Positions 1 through 9,020 of a stretch of DNA of 64,000 nucleotides are shown here, one piece after another. How positions within the stretch are numbered: position 1 is the stretch's first letter; every line of letters begins with the position of its first letter. The notes below the pieces were generated by a model. The model was not told the DNA's origin, did not search any database, and was given only the letters and a program-made list of their open reading frames with translations. Location: the NCBI RefSeq assembly GCF_000166295.1, contig NC_017506.1:620001-684000 (forward strand). The letters are read 5' to 3'. The translations under genes and the position numbers were made by a program. The DNA comes from Marinobacter adhaerens HP15. GTDB taxonomy: Bacteria; Pseudomonadota; Gammaproteobacteria; Pseudomonadales; Oleiphilaceae.

Positions 1-925
1 GGTGGGCCCGGTCCCTGAGTGTGTCGGTACGGGTGTCGCCACTGCCGCGGGTGGTGCAGCCGAGGCTTACTGTGGCTTTGCCAACCACCGGCCAGTGGTG
101 TTCGGCAATGGTGCGGCGAATCCGCTCGGCAATCACTCGCACGCCTTCTTCCGGGGTAAACGGCAGGATCAGGAAAAACTCCGAGTCTTTCAGTGTGTAC
201 AGGGTATCGCCGGCCCGAATCACGCCGAAGAGGTGCTCGGTCATATCCCTGAACAGGCCCTGAACCTGGTCCCTGCCGTGAAGGTCGGCCACTTCGTCGG
301 CGTAATCAATGCTCAGGTCGATGACGGACAGGCAATGCCCCGTGGCGATGGCACGGCTGATCTCTTTCTGAAGGGTTTCATCCAGAAAGCGGGCATTATG
401 GGCGCCAGTCACCGGATCGGTAATGGCGAGGTCCTCTGCCGACTGGGCCATGTGGTCATAGTGCCAGATGTACAGTGCTGCAACCGCCAGAAGGATGAAC
501 AGGCCCCCCGTGATGGCAATGGCGTCAGCCGGTGCCTTTTCGAGGAACAGGATGATCGACATGGGTACCAGCAGCAGAAGCGATAGCCCGACGCCCTGAC
601 GCAGGGGCAGGATAAGCAGGTTCAGCACCAGCAGGGGCATGGCCCAGTGGCTGATGCCCGGGGCGTCCATGGTCAGCAGCGCTGCCAGCATGCCACTGTT
701 CAGGCCGGAGAGGATGACCAGGTGCCCGGGGGCCGACAGCTGGTGCCGGCGGCAAATGATGGTGTAAACGGCACCCGCGAGGGTCAGAACCGCCATCCCT
801 GAGGCCAGGTAAAAGAGTTCGTAGAAACCATAGCGGAGGTTCTGCATCGCCAGGGTGAAAATGAACAGGCAGGCGATGCCGTAGCCAAAGGCATGGGTCC
901 AGGTTCTCAGTCGGGTCTCTGTCAT
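1..925 (-). CDS. Membrane protein with degenerate GGDEF domain (3' end outside window)
   Basis: Reading the minus strand from the ATG at 925 gives an open frame to the window edge (308 codons), so the C-terminus is missing. The first ~190 residues are mostly hydrophobic and should form about six membrane helices. A GGDEF-type domain follows, opening with the usual D-x-V-T-G-x-x-N start (ITDPVTGAHNARFLDETL). Where the GGDEF signature should be, the sequence reads LKDSEFFLILP, so the two glycines are lost and c-di-GMP synthesis is unlikely. The start overlaps the stop of the upstream gene as ATGA, which implies translational coupling to another degenerate GGDEF protein. A c-di-GMP-sensing or partner role is possible but only inferred. 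Confidence 0.75.
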   Translation of the reverse strand, partial: MTETRLRTWTHAFGYGIACLFIFTLAMQNLRYGFYELFYLASGMAVLTLAGAVYTIICRRHQLSAPGHLVILSGLNSGMLAALLTMDAPGISHWAMPLLVLNLLILPLRQGVGLSLLLLVPMSIILFLEKAPADAIAITGGLFILLAVAALYIWHYDHMAQSAEDLAITDPVTGAHNARFLDETLQKEISRAIATGHCLSVIDLSIDYADEVADLHGRDQVQGLFRDMTEHLFGVIRAGDTLYTLKDSEFFLILPFTPEEGVRVIAERIRRTIAEHHWPVVGKATVSLGCTTRGSGDTRTDTLRDRAH

Positions 926-1938
926 GCCACTGGCCCCTCTGCCCGAGGCTGGCTTGGTTGTGCCGGCTGCGACCATGAACTGTAGGCCTGGCTTCGGTTG
1001 CCTCCCTGCTGCTGGGCCCGGCGCAGGGCATTCGCGGCACTCTGCTGCAGACTGTTGGCATCGTCACCGATATTCAGGCCGGCGATCCCGGTGCTGACGG
1101 TCAGGTTCATGCCGTGGGATTCCAGAAGCGTTGCCAGGCCCTTGCGGATCGTCTCGGCGCGGGCGATCGCGTCGCTGGTGGAAATGCCCGGCAGGATCAC
1201 CAGAAACTGCAGGTCCGCGACCCGGTAGTAGGTGTCGAAATCACGGATCTGGGAATGCAGGTAGCGACCAATGCGGGGAAGAATCGAGCGGATGTCCTCA
1301 TCCGGTTCGTCATCGCTCAAATGGGTGTCCAGCCCGATCATGATAATCGACATATCGGTGCCCTCCCGCTCACTGCGCTGGATTTCCTTGTGCAGGTCGG
1401 CAGACAGGTATTCCCGGCTGGCCGCCTGGGTCAGTTCGTCGGTACGGCGCAATGGCGCAAGTTGACGGGTCTTGTAGTCCCGCAGGAAGACCAGCAACGC
1501 CGAAAGCAGCAGGGTAAGAAGAAAGGCGCTGATCATCTGGTGGCGGTCGGCAAGGCCTACCGCCCATTGTGTCGCGATCATTGCCAATACAGCGATGATC
1601 AGTGTTACCACGGCTGCGGCCGCTGGCGGAACCAGGGCGAAAGCAACCAGAGGCAGCGCGTAAAGCCAGTGACTCAGGATCCATGGGCCAGTCCAGAAAC
1701 TGGCCAGCAGTATCAGCAGAAGCACGACAAAGAAAGCCTGCTGGATTCTCGGCCAGGGCTGGTGGACCCGGTTGGGGTGGAACGTCTTTCCGGCAATGAC
1801 AATACCTGCCGCGGCAGCCGCGGCTGCGGCAACCATGGGTTCGCCCAGCACGGCGCAAAGGGTCGCAATGGCGATCAGGGCCACGAAGCCCGCTCGCGAC
1901 AACTTGCTCAACAGGAATTTTTCGGCCATCTGGGCCAT
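922..1938 (-). CDS. Membrane protein with degenerate GGDEF domain
   Basis: This 338-residue protein begins with about 160 mainly hydrophobic residues containing several predicted membrane helices and an alanine run near residue 40. A GGDEF-family domain follows at about 165-320, starting RTDELTQAASREYLSADL. The signature position reads YRVADLQFLVILPG instead of GG(D/E)EF, so catalysis is not expected. A good ribosome site (AAGGA) precedes the ATG at 1938. The gene overlaps the next minus-strand gene by ATGA, and both carry eroded GGDEF domains, suggesting a two-protein membrane unit. It diverges from proA. The function is unknown; allosteric or receptor roles are typical for degenerate GGDEF domains. 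Confidence 0.75.
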   Translation of the reverse strand: MAQMAEKFLLSKLSRAGFVALIAIATLCAVLGEPMVAAAAAAAAGIVIAGKTFHPNRVHQPWPRIQQAFFVVLLLILLASFWTGPWILSHWLYALPLVAFALVPPAAAAVVTLIIAVLAMIATQWAVGLADRHQMISAFLLTLLLSALLVFLRDYKTRQLAPLRRTDELTQAASREYLSADLHKEIQRSEREGTDMSIIMIGLDTHLSDDEPDEDIRSILPRIGRYLHSQIRDFDTYYRVADLQFLVILPGISTSDAIARAETIRKGLATLLESHGMNLTVSTGIAGLNIGDDANSLQQSAANALRRAQQQGGNRSQAYSSWSQPAQPSQPRAEGPVA

Positions 1939-2020
1939 GGTGTCCTTCCTTTTCCCGAACTCCCTTGAAAAACCGTCCCCGGGGAACCTTTATAGGTCCG
2001 AGTATGGCATATCGCAGCGG

Positions 2021-2026
2021 TATAAT
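2021..2026 (+). promoter_or_regulatory. Possible -10 element upstream of proA
   Basis: A perfect TATAAT lies 86 bases before the proA start, in the divergent intergenic region. No convincing -35 hexamer is seen 17 bases upstream, so this is only a candidate sigma-70 promoter. Confidence 0.35.
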
Positions 2027-2111
2027 ATCTGTTTGGGATGCGTACTTGAAACGGGAAAGGTAAAGTTAGGCCCTGATTCCCGATTCCGCTTGAAAACAGA
2101 AAGGTATTTGA

Positions 2112-3368
2112 ATGGATATTGCAGCGTACATGGCTGAGGTTGGGCAGCAGGCCCGTGCAGCGGCAACCGGAGTGGCTCGTTCGACCACCGCCGTGCGTAA
2201 TCAGGCGCTCCTGGCGACGGCCGAGGCCCTGGATGCAGCCCGGGAAGAACTGGCCCTCGCCAATGGCAAGGATCTGCAGATGGGCCGGGAAAATGGCCTG
2301 GATGCGGCGATGCTTGACCGGCTGGAGCTGACACCCCAGCGAATCGATACCATGATTGAGGGCCTGCGCCAGGTGGCCTCCCTGCCAGACCCGATCGGTG
2401 CCATCACCGACATGAACTACCGGCCCTCCGGTATCCAGGTGGGCAAGATGCGTGTTCCGTTAGGCGTCATCGGTATTATTTACGAGTCCCGTCCCAACGT
2501 GACGGTCGAGGCTGCGAGTCTGTGCCTCAAGTCGGGCAATGCGACCATTCTCCGGGGCGGCTCAGAGTCCATTCATTCCAACCAGGCCATTGCCCGCTGT
2601 CTTTCCGCGGGGCTCGCCAAAGCGGGACTGCCCGAGAATGCGGTGCAGGTGATCAAGACAACGGACCGCGCTGCGGTCGGAGAGTTGATCACCATGCCGG
2701 ACTACGTTGATGTGATTGTGCCCAGGGGCGGCAAGGGGCTGATCGAGCGCATCAGCCGCGATGCCCGGGTGCCTGTCATCAAACACCTTGATGGCGTCTG
2801 CCATGTCTACATCGATAGCCATGCCGATCCGGAAAAGGCGCTGAAGGTGGCGATCAACGCCAAAACCCACCGGTACGGAACCTGCAACACCATGGAAACC
2901 CTGTTGGTGGATGCAGAAATCGCCGAGGATATCCTGCCTCTGCTGGCCCAGGCTTTTGTTGAAAAAGGCGTGGAATTGCGGGGCTGCGAGCGAACACGGG
3001 CCATCGTCGAAGGCGTGGTAGAAGCTACCGAGGCAGACTGGGAAGCCGAATATCTGGCTCCGGTCCTGGCAGTGCGTGTGGTTGACGGCCTGGAAGGCGC
3101 CATTGCCCATATCAACCGCTACAGCTCCCAGCATACCGACAGCATCATTACCGAGAACTACACGCGGGCACGGCGCTTCATCACGGAGGTGGATTCCAGT
3201 TCGGTGATGGTCAATGCCTCCACGCGCTTCGCCGATGGGTTCGAGTATGGTCTGGGGGCCGAAATCGGCATCTCCACTGACAAGATCCACGCCCGGGGAC
3301 CGGTGGGGCTGGAAGGCCTCACATCCCAGAAATACGTGGTCTTCGGTGACGGGCACATCCGGACCTGA
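2112..3368 (+). CDS. proA: Gamma-glutamyl phosphate reductase
   Basis: ProA catalyses NADPH-dependent reduction of gamma-glutamyl phosphate to glutamate semialdehyde, the second step of proline synthesis, in the cytoplasm. The 418-residue protein has the expected family length. It shows the aldehyde-dehydrogenase-type catalytic cysteine at about residue 258 in [13 protein letters not shown], the [13 protein letters not shown] segment near 125, and the C-terminal [19 protein letters not shown] block. Its TGA overlaps the nadD start as TGATG, so nadD translation is probably coupled. proB is not in the window. Confidence 0.96.
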   Translation: MDIAAYMAEVGQQARAAATGVARSTTAVRNQALLATAEALDAAREELALANGKDLQMGRENGLDAAMLDRLELTPQRIDTMIEGLRQVASLPDPIGAITDMNYRPSGIQVGKMRVPLGVIGIIYESRPNVTVEAASLCLKSGNATILRGGSESIHSNQAIARCLSAGLAKAGLPENAVQVIKTTDRAAVGELITMPDYVDVIVPRGGKGLIERISRDARVPVIKHLDGVCHVYIDSHADPEKALKVAINAKTHRYGTCNTMETLLVDAEIAEDILPLLAQAFVEKGVELRGCERTRAIVEGVVEATEADWEAEYLAPVLAVRVVDGLEGAIAHINRYSSQHTDSIITENYTRARRFITEVDSSSVMVNASTRFADGFEYGLGAEIGISTDKIHARGPVGLEGLTSQKYVVFGDGHIRT

Positions 3369-4024
3369 TGCCCATGCATGTCATTTATGGAGGGACCTTC
3401 GATCCGGTGCATCATGGCCATCTCAGGCTTGCACTGGAAATCAGCGATCGTCTTGGCGTGGATTACGTCAGCCTGGTGCCCTGTCATATTCCGCCTCACC
3501 GGGGGCAAACCGGGGCGTCTTCCAGTCAGCGCCTGGAGTTGTTGAGGCTGGCAGTGGCCGGTGAGCCCCAGTTGCGGATTGACGACCGTGAGCTCTCACG
3601 GGAAGGAGCGTCCTACACCGCCGATACCCTTCGCCAACTCCGGGCCGAGCTTGGCCCGGATGAACCCCTGGTGATGGTGGTTGGCACGGACGCATTTGCT
3701 GGCTTCGATCGCTGGCGGGAATGGCAGCAGATTCCGGGTCTGGCGCATGTGGTTGTGGTCCGTCGGCCGGGCCCGGCATTGGACCCATCCTCCGAACCGG
3801 CCCGATTACTGGCAGAGCGTGGTGTGGAAAGCCCGGAGGCCCTGCATGACAGCCCCTGCGGCTGCGTTCTCGAGCTGGATCCACCCTTGCTGGATGTTTC
3901 CGCGACCGGTATTCGGGAGCGTATCGGTGACGGCCGTTCGCCACGCTATCTGGTGCCTGACTCGGTCTGGACAGAAATTCGCCGCCAGGGGCTCTATGGA
4001 GCATGCCCTGACGGGAACTTTTAG
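3368..4024 (+). CDS. nadD: Nicotinate-nucleotide adenylyltransferase
   Basis: NadD adenylates nicotinate mononucleotide to deamido-NAD in NAD synthesis. The 218-residue protein carries the nucleotidyltransferase signature [15 protein letters not shown] near the N-terminus and a C-terminal SATGIRERI motif matching the family's (S/T)xxxxR box. The ATG at 3368 overlaps the proA stop by one base; another ATG two codons later (3374) is also possible. It is followed by rsfS, the usual partner downstream of nadD in gammaproteobacteria. Confidence 0.95.
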   Translation: MPMHVIYGGTFDPVHHGHLRLALEISDRLGVDYVSLVPCHIPPHRGQTGASSSQRLELLRLAVAGEPQLRIDDRELSREGASYTADTLRQLRAELGPDEPLVMVVGTDAFAGFDRWREWQQIPGLAHVVVVRRPGPALDPSSEPARLLAERGVESPEALHDSPCGCVLELDPPLLDVSATGIRERIGDGRSPRYLVPDSVWTEIRRQGLYGACPDGNF

Positions 4025-4094
4025 TGCTACAATCGCGTCTGAATATGACATTTCGGGCGGCCATACCGGCAAACGCCCGTCCAACAGGGTGATT

Positions 4095-4445
4095 ATGCAG
4101 GCAGAGCAACTGAAAGATCTGGTAATTAATGCGCTTGAAGATGTGAAAGCACAGGACATCAGCGTGATCGATGTCCGTGACCGCACCAGTGTCACCGACT
4201 TCATGGTTCTGGCATCCGGAACGTCCAACCGACATGTAAAATCCCTGGCAGACTCCGTCGTGGTCGAAGCGAAGGAGAAGGGCGTGCGCGCGAGCAATGT
4301 TGAAGGTGCCGGCGTCAGCGACTGGATTCTCGTGGATCTGGGCGATGTGGTTGTTCACGTTATGATGCCTGCCACACGAGAATTTTACGATCTGGAGCGC
4401 TTCTGGCGTGATGCTCCGGATCTTGGTGTTGCGGGCAGCGAATAA
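4095..4445 (+). CDS. rsfS: Ribosomal silencing factor RsfS
   Basis: RsfS binds ribosomal protein L14 and blocks joining of the 30S and 50S subunits, lowering translation in starvation. The 116-residue protein starting [10 protein letters not shown] matches the Iojap/RsfS family, with the conserved stretches [19 protein letters not shown] and [15 protein letters not shown]. The frame stays open further upstream, but the ATG at 4095 gives the normal family length. The gene lies between nadD and rlmH, its standard neighbours. Confidence 0.94.
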   Translation: MQAEQLKDLVINALEDVKAQDISVIDVRDRTSVTDFMVLASGTSNRHVKSLADSVVVEAKEKGVRASNVEGAGVSDWILVDLGDVVVHVMMPATREFYDLERFWRDAPDLGVAGSE

Positions 4446-4447
4446 TC

Positions 4448-4918
4448 ATGCGGTTACGCCTGATCTGTGTGGGGCAGAAAATGCCCGACTGGGTCAGTAC
4501 CGGATTCGGAGATTACGCCCGCCGCATGCCGCCGGAGCTACCCGTGGAACTGGTTGAAATCCCCGTCGCCCATCGGGGCAAGAATCCCGATATCCCCAGG
4601 CTGATGCAGCGAGAAAGTGACGCCATTCTGGCGGCCACCGGCGCGAAAGACCGGGTCATCGCGCTGGAGGTTGGTGGGCGGCCGTGGTCGACCGAAAAGC
4701 TTGCGGCGCAGCTGGAGAACTGGCAACAGGATGGCCGGGACGTCAGCTTTCTGGTGGGCGGCCCGGATGGCCTCGCCGACGATTGCCGCAAACGGGCCGA
4801 CCAGCAATGGTCGCTGTCGCCCCTGACCCTGCCTCATCCCCTGGTGCGTATTGTTCTGGCAGAGCAGCTCTATCGGGCCTGGTCGATCACCCGCAATCAC
4901 CCGTACCACCGGGCCTAG
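4448..4918 (+). CDS. rlmH: 23S rRNA (pseudouridine-1915-N3) methyltransferase
   Basis: RlmH methylates pseudouridine 1915 in helix 69 of 23S rRNA on assembled ribosomes. The 156-residue length matches the family, as does the SPOUT C-terminus with its SAM-binding trefoil knot: [13 protein letters not shown], then [20 protein letters not shown] and the terminal HPYHRA. It begins two bases after the rsfS stop and runs into mrdA nine bases later, so it sits within a tight operon. Confidence 0.96.
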   Translation: MRLRLICVGQKMPDWVSTGFGDYARRMPPELPVELVEIPVAHRGKNPDIPRLMQRESDAILAATGAKDRVIALEVGGRPWSTEKLAAQLENWQQDGRDVSFLVGGPDGLADDCRKRADQQWSLSPLTLPHPLVRIVLAEQLYRAWSITRNHPYHRA

Positions 4919-4927
4919 GGGGACGTT

Positions 4928-6817
4928 ATGCCATGGGGTGAGTTCAAGGATACGGCAGCGGAACGCCGGCTTTTCCAGCGGCGGAGCCTGGTCATGCTGG
5001 TGCTTGTCATGCTCGCTATCGGTGGCCTGATTGCCCGGATGTACCAGCTTCAGGTCGTGGAACATGAGATATACACCACGCTCTCAGACAAGAATCGCGT
5101 CCAGGTCCAGTCCGTGCCTCCTCCCCGGGGGCTGGTATACGACCGCAATAACACCCTGCTGGCGGAGAACCGCCCCGTTTTCAGTGTGACGCTTGTGCCC
5201 GAGCGGGTACAGGGCATGGACGATACCCTGGCGCAGCTTGACGCGATCCTGGAGATCTCCGAGGAAGACCGCGAACGGTTTCAGCGTCGGCTTCAGGAGC
5301 CCCGCCGACCCTTCCAGGAAATCCCCCTTCGCTATGACCTGAATGAGCAGGAGATGGCACGCCTCGCCGTGCATCGCCACGAGCTTCCGGGCGTCGAGGT
5401 CAAGGCTGAGCTGGTACGGTATTACCCCCACAGTGAGCTGACGGCCCATGCCCTGGGATTTGTCGGGCGTATCAATCGGGATGAGTTGCAGAGGATCGAT
5501 CCGGTCAACTACGCAGGCACCAACTACATCGGCAAGTCGGGCATTGAGCGGTTCTACGAGGAAATCCTCCACGGCCAGGTCGGCTACCAGCATGTCGAAA
5601 CCAATGCCCGTGGCCGGACTCTCAGGGTTCTGGAACGTGAGAACCCGGTTCCCGGGGAGGATCTGCAGCTGCATCTGGATCTCAGGCTGCAACAGCGTGC
5701 CCACGAGCTTCTTGATGGTCGTCGGGGCGCCATCATTGCCATAGAACCGGATACCGGCGGCATTCTCGCGCTGGCCAGCGTGCCGGGGTTTGACGCCAAC
5801 AAATTCGTCACCGGTATCAGCGTCAACGATTATCGGGAATTGAGCGACAGCAAAGACAAGCCCCTGTTCAACCGTGCCTTGCGCGGTCAGTACCCGCCAG
5901 GCTCAACCCTCAAGCCCATGCTTGCGGTCGCCGCCCTAGACAGTGGCGCGACCACCCGGGATTACACCATCTGGGATCCGGGGCATTTCCGGCTGAATCA
6001 GGGTGGCCGGGTCTGGCGCGACTGGAAGCGGACGGGGCACGGCTGGGTCGATCTCAAGGACGCTGTGGCCGAATCCTGTGACGTCTACTTCTACGAGGCG
6101 GCGGTCGAAATGGGCGTGGATACCATGCACAGCTACCTGTCTCATTTTGGCTTCGGGGAAGACGCGACGCTTGATGTCTCCGGGGCCCTGAGCGGCTTGC
6201 TTCCCTCCAGAGACTGGAAAAGGGCAGTGCGCAATGAACCCTGGTATCCGGGAGATTCCGTGAACCTGGGTATTGGCCAGGGCTTCATGTTGGCAACACC
6301 GTTGCAACTGGCGACAGCGACCGCCCTAATCGCCAATCGAGGCGAGTGGGTCGAGCCGAGGTTACTGAAAGATATCAAGGGGGATCGCCCGGTCGAGGAG
6401 TTCCTGCCGGCCGAAACCCACGAGCCGCTCAAGTTGAAGAACCCGGACGACTGGGAGTATGTGGTGGAAACCATGGTTGAAGTCATGCACGGAGCGAAGG
6501 GCACTGCCCGGGGTGCTGGCCGTGGTGCCCCCTACAAGATGGCAGGCAAGACAGGAACTGCCCAGGTCTTCAGTCTGGCCGAGGATGAAGAATACGATGA
6601 GGAAGAAATCCGCGAGCGGCTTCGGGATCATGCGCTTTTCGTGGGTTTTGCGCCGGTAGATAACCCGAAAATTGCCGTCGCCGTTATTGTCGAGAACGGC
6701 GGCAGCGGCAGTGGCACCGCGGCACCGGTCGCGCGGGCGCTGTTTGACTCCTGGTTGCTGGATTATGGCCAGGGGGATAGCGCATTGGTCAGTGGTGTCG
6801 GCGAGGTGGCTGACTGA
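4928..6817 (+). CDS. mrdA: Penicillin-binding protein 2 (elongasome transpeptidase)
   Basis: PBP2 is the class B transpeptidase of the rod-shape complex, crosslinking side-wall peptidoglycan in the periplasm with RodA. The 629-residue protein has one N-terminal membrane anchor (about 20-42), a pedestal/dimerisation domain with the RGLVYDRNN box near 75, and a transpeptidase domain. Catalytic motifs are S-T-L-K with the nucleophile Ser326, S-C-D at 383 and K-T-G-T at 541. The stop overlaps the rodA ATG as TGATG, indicating coupling with its glycosyltransferase partner. Confidence 0.97.
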   Translation: MPWGEFKDTAAERRLFQRRSLVMLVLVMLAIGGLIARMYQLQVVEHEIYTTLSDKNRVQVQSVPPPRGLVYDRNNTLLAENRPVFSVTLVPERVQGMDDTLAQLDAILEISEEDRERFQRRLQEPRRPFQEIPLRYDLNEQEMARLAVHRHELPGVEVKAELVRYYPHSELTAHALGFVGRINRDELQRIDPVNYAGTNYIGKSGIERFYEEILHGQVGYQHVETNARGRTLRVLERENPVPGEDLQLHLDLRLQQRAHELLDGRRGAIIAIEPDTGGILALASVPGFDANKFVTGISVNDYRELSDSKDKPLFNRALRGQYPPGSTLKPMLAVAALDSGATTRDYTIWDPGHFRLNQGGRVWRDWKRTGHGWVDLKDAVAESCDVYFYEAAVEMGVDTMHSYLSHFGFGEDATLDVSGALSGLLPSRDWKRAVRNEPWYPGDSVNLGIGQGFMLATPLQLATATALIANRGEWVEPRLLKDIKGDRPVEEFLPAETHEPLKLKNPDDWEYVVETMVEVMHGAKGTARGAGRGAPYKMAGKTGTAQVFSLAEDEEYDEEEIRERLRDHALFVGFAPVDNPKIAVAVIVENGGSGSGTAAPVARALFDSWLLDYGQGDSALVSGVGEVAD

Positions 6818-7959
6818 TGGCGTTCAAGGCGTTACTGGATTCAACCGCAAGCAATCCTCTTGGCCGGCATCGGAGCATCTGGACAGCGCTGCATCTGGAT
6901 CCAATCCTGTTGCTGCTGTTACTCCTGCTGGTTTCCGGCGGGCTGTTCGTGCTCTACAGCGGTGCAGACCGGAACCTCGAGGTCGTCAAGGCTCAGGGCA
7001 TCCGGCTGGGCGTGGCGTTTGTCGTGATGCTGGTATTTGCCCAGCTGGATCCCTCGGTGTTTCGCCGTTGGGCGCCGTGGCTTTACGGCGCCGGTATTGT
7101 GGCCCTGATTGCGGTTCTGCTGGTGGGCGTTGGTGCCAAGGGTGCGCAACGATGGCTGGCGATCCCGGGACTCCCACGTTTCCAGCCATCGGAATTGATG
7201 AAGCTGGTGGTTCCCATGATGGCGGCCTGGTATCTGTCCAGGCATTTCCTGCCGCCCAGATTCCGGCATGTGACCGTCGGGCTGGCGATCGTTCTGGTGC
7301 CCATGGTCATGATCATGCAGCAGCCGGACCTGGGGACCTCGCTGCTGGTCGGCATGGCCGGTATCTTCGTGGTGTTTTTTGCGGGCATCAGCTGGAAACT
7401 GATCACGGCGTTCGTGGCCATGGTGTCCGTTTCGGCCCCGCTGATGTGGTTCTTCGTCATGAGGGAATACCAGAAACAGCGTGTGTTGACGCTTCTGGAC
7501 CCTCAAAGTGACCCCCTTGGCGCCGGCTGGAACATCATCCAGTCCAAGACCGCCATCGGTTCCGGTGGCGTGGATGGCAAGGGCTGGCTTCAGGGAACCC
7601 AGTCGCACCTGGAGTTTCTGCCAGAGAGCCATACCGACTTCATCGTCGCAGTGCTGGCTGAAGAGTTCGGGTTCGTGGGCATGCTGATCCTGATGACAGT
7701 GTATTTCCTGATCATACTGCGGTGTCTGTATATTGCCGCGACGGCCCAGGATTCGTTCAGCCGCCTTCTCGCGGGTGCGCTCACCATGACGTTCTTCATC
7801 TACATCTTCGTAAATGTCGGGATGGTAAGTGGACTTTTGCCAATCGTTGGTGTGCCATTGCCCCTGATCAGCTACGGTGGGACATCGGGGGTCACCCTGA
7901 TGGCAGCCTTTGGTGTTTTGATGTCGATTCATACCCATCGGCGAATGATTGGCGCCTGA
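6817..7959 (+). CDS. rodA: Peptidoglycan glycosyltransferase RodA
   Basis: RodA is a SEDS-family glycosyltransferase that polymerises lipid II for side-wall growth and works with PBP2. The 380-residue protein is polytopic with about ten membrane helices and has SEDS hallmarks: RWLAIPGLPRFQPSELMK, the QQPDLGTSLL box, the GAGWNIIQSKTAIGSGG loop and PLPLISYGGTS near the C-terminus. It overlaps the mrdA stop. An mltB gene, often found next in related bacteria, is absent; rlpA follows after a 123-base gap. Confidence 0.97.
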   Translation: MAFKALLDSTASNPLGRHRSIWTALHLDPILLLLLLLLVSGGLFVLYSGADRNLEVVKAQGIRLGVAFVVMLVFAQLDPSVFRRWAPWLYGAGIVALIAVLLVGVGAKGAQRWLAIPGLPRFQPSELMKLVVPMMAAWYLSRHFLPPRFRHVTVGLAIVLVPMVMIMQQPDLGTSLLVGMAGIFVVFFAGISWKLITAFVAMVSVSAPLMWFFVMREYQKQRVLTLLDPQSDPLGAGWNIIQSKTAIGSGGVDGKGWLQGTQSHLEFLPESHTDFIVAVLAEEFGFVGMLILMTVYFLIILRCLYIAATAQDSFSRLLAGALTMTFFIYIFVNVGMVSGLLPIVGVPLPLISYGGTSGVTLMAAFGVLMSIHTHRRMIGA

Positions 7960-8082
7960 TTCGGTCAATCAAACCATGGCCACAGGGTAATGGTGATTCC
8001 GTCGGAGAACCCGTTACAATGAAGGCTGGACCACCGGGAACCTGATACTGGTGGCCAGTGTAGTCAAGAGGAATTCCGGACA

Positions 8083-8976
8083 GTGAACTGCAAGCCCTCA
8101 TTCTCCCTCCTGCTGTCGGTGGTTGTGTCGCTGGTACTCGGCGGCTGCGCGTCGGCCCCGGAAACGGACCATTCGTCCCGCTATACCCTGGCAACCGACA
8201 GGGCCCCTTCGGGTAACTTCGATGTGTCCGGTCTTGACGATGCGATTCCGGTTTACGAGGCCCCCAGGAGGGCGGGCAATAAATCGCCCTACCAGGTCTG
8301 GGGCAAGCAGTACCACGTGCTCGACAGCAACGACGGTTATGTCGCCCGGGGTACGGCGAGCTGGTACGGCGAGAAATTTCATGGCCACAAGACCTCCAAC
8401 GGCGAAACCTTTAACATGTACACCATGTCCGCCGCGCACAAATCCCTGCGGATCCCCGGCTATGCACGTGTAACGAACCTTGATAACGGTCGCTCGGTGA
8501 TTGTCCGTGTCAACGACCGCGGTCCCTTTCACAGCGACAGGATCATCGACCTGTCATACGCCGCTGCCAAGAAGCTGGGGTACCAGGCCAGGGGCACGGC
8601 CCGTGTGGAGGTGGCTGCGATCACCGTCAGGCCGGATGGCGCCATGTTCATTGCCGGCGAGCCTTATTCCCCGGGAGATCCGGCCGGCTACGCTGAAAGC
8701 CGGGTGGAGGCAAGCGGTGACATGGCCATGACCAACCGGTCATTGTTTGTGCAGCTGGGGTCCTTCAGCAGCCGGGATCCGGCTGAAAAACTGCTCAGCC
8801 AGGTGAGGGCGGTGCTGGAGAATCCGATGCGCGTTCGGGCAGTGGATACCTCCGCGGGGCGCTTTCATCGGGTTCAGGTGGGCCCCTTCAATGACGAAGA
8901 CAGCGCCAGGCGTACCCAAAGCCTGCTGGAAGCCCGTGGTTTCGATCAGTCCATCCTGCTGACCGATACGCACTGA
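8083..8976 (+). CDS. rlpA: Endolytic peptidoglycan transglycosylase RlpA lipoprotein
   Basis: RlpA family members cut glycan strands lacking stem peptides and help daughter-cell separation or cell shape. The 297-residue protein has a lipoprotein signal with lipobox LGGC (lipidated Cys22), a double-psi beta-barrel domain at about 85-180 (GTASWYGEKFHGHKTSNGE and VIVRVNDRGPF), and a C-terminal SPOR domain at about 220-295 that would bind denuded glycans at the septum. The start is GTG, preceded by an AGAGGAA site. It sits between rodA and dacA as in related genomes. Confidence 0.94.
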   Translation: MNCKPSFSLLLSVVVSLVLGGCASAPETDHSSRYTLATDRAPSGNFDVSGLDDAIPVYEAPRRAGNKSPYQVWGKQYHVLDSNDGYVARGTASWYGEKFHGHKTSNGETFNMYTMSAAHKSLRIPGYARVTNLDNGRSVIVRVNDRGPFHSDRIIDLSYAAAKKLGYQARGTARVEVAAITVRPDGAMFIAGEPYSPGDPAGYAESRVEASGDMAMTNRSLFVQLGSFSSRDPAEKLLSQVRAVLENPMRVRAVDTSAGRFHRVQVGPFNDEDSARRTQSLLEARGFDQSILLTDTH

Positions 8977-9020
8977 ATAAACCGAACACGACATATTTAA
9001 AAAAATACACTTAACGACGA

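Noticed and set aside
2..586. 194-codon plus-strand frame at the window start
   Set aside because: Shadow of the minus-strand degenerate GGDEF protein, which has clear domain structure.
922..1067. Frameshift splitting one gene into two at the window start
   Set aside because: Each protein has its own membrane region and its own GGDEF-like domain, and the genes overlap by a clean ATGA, so they are separate genes.
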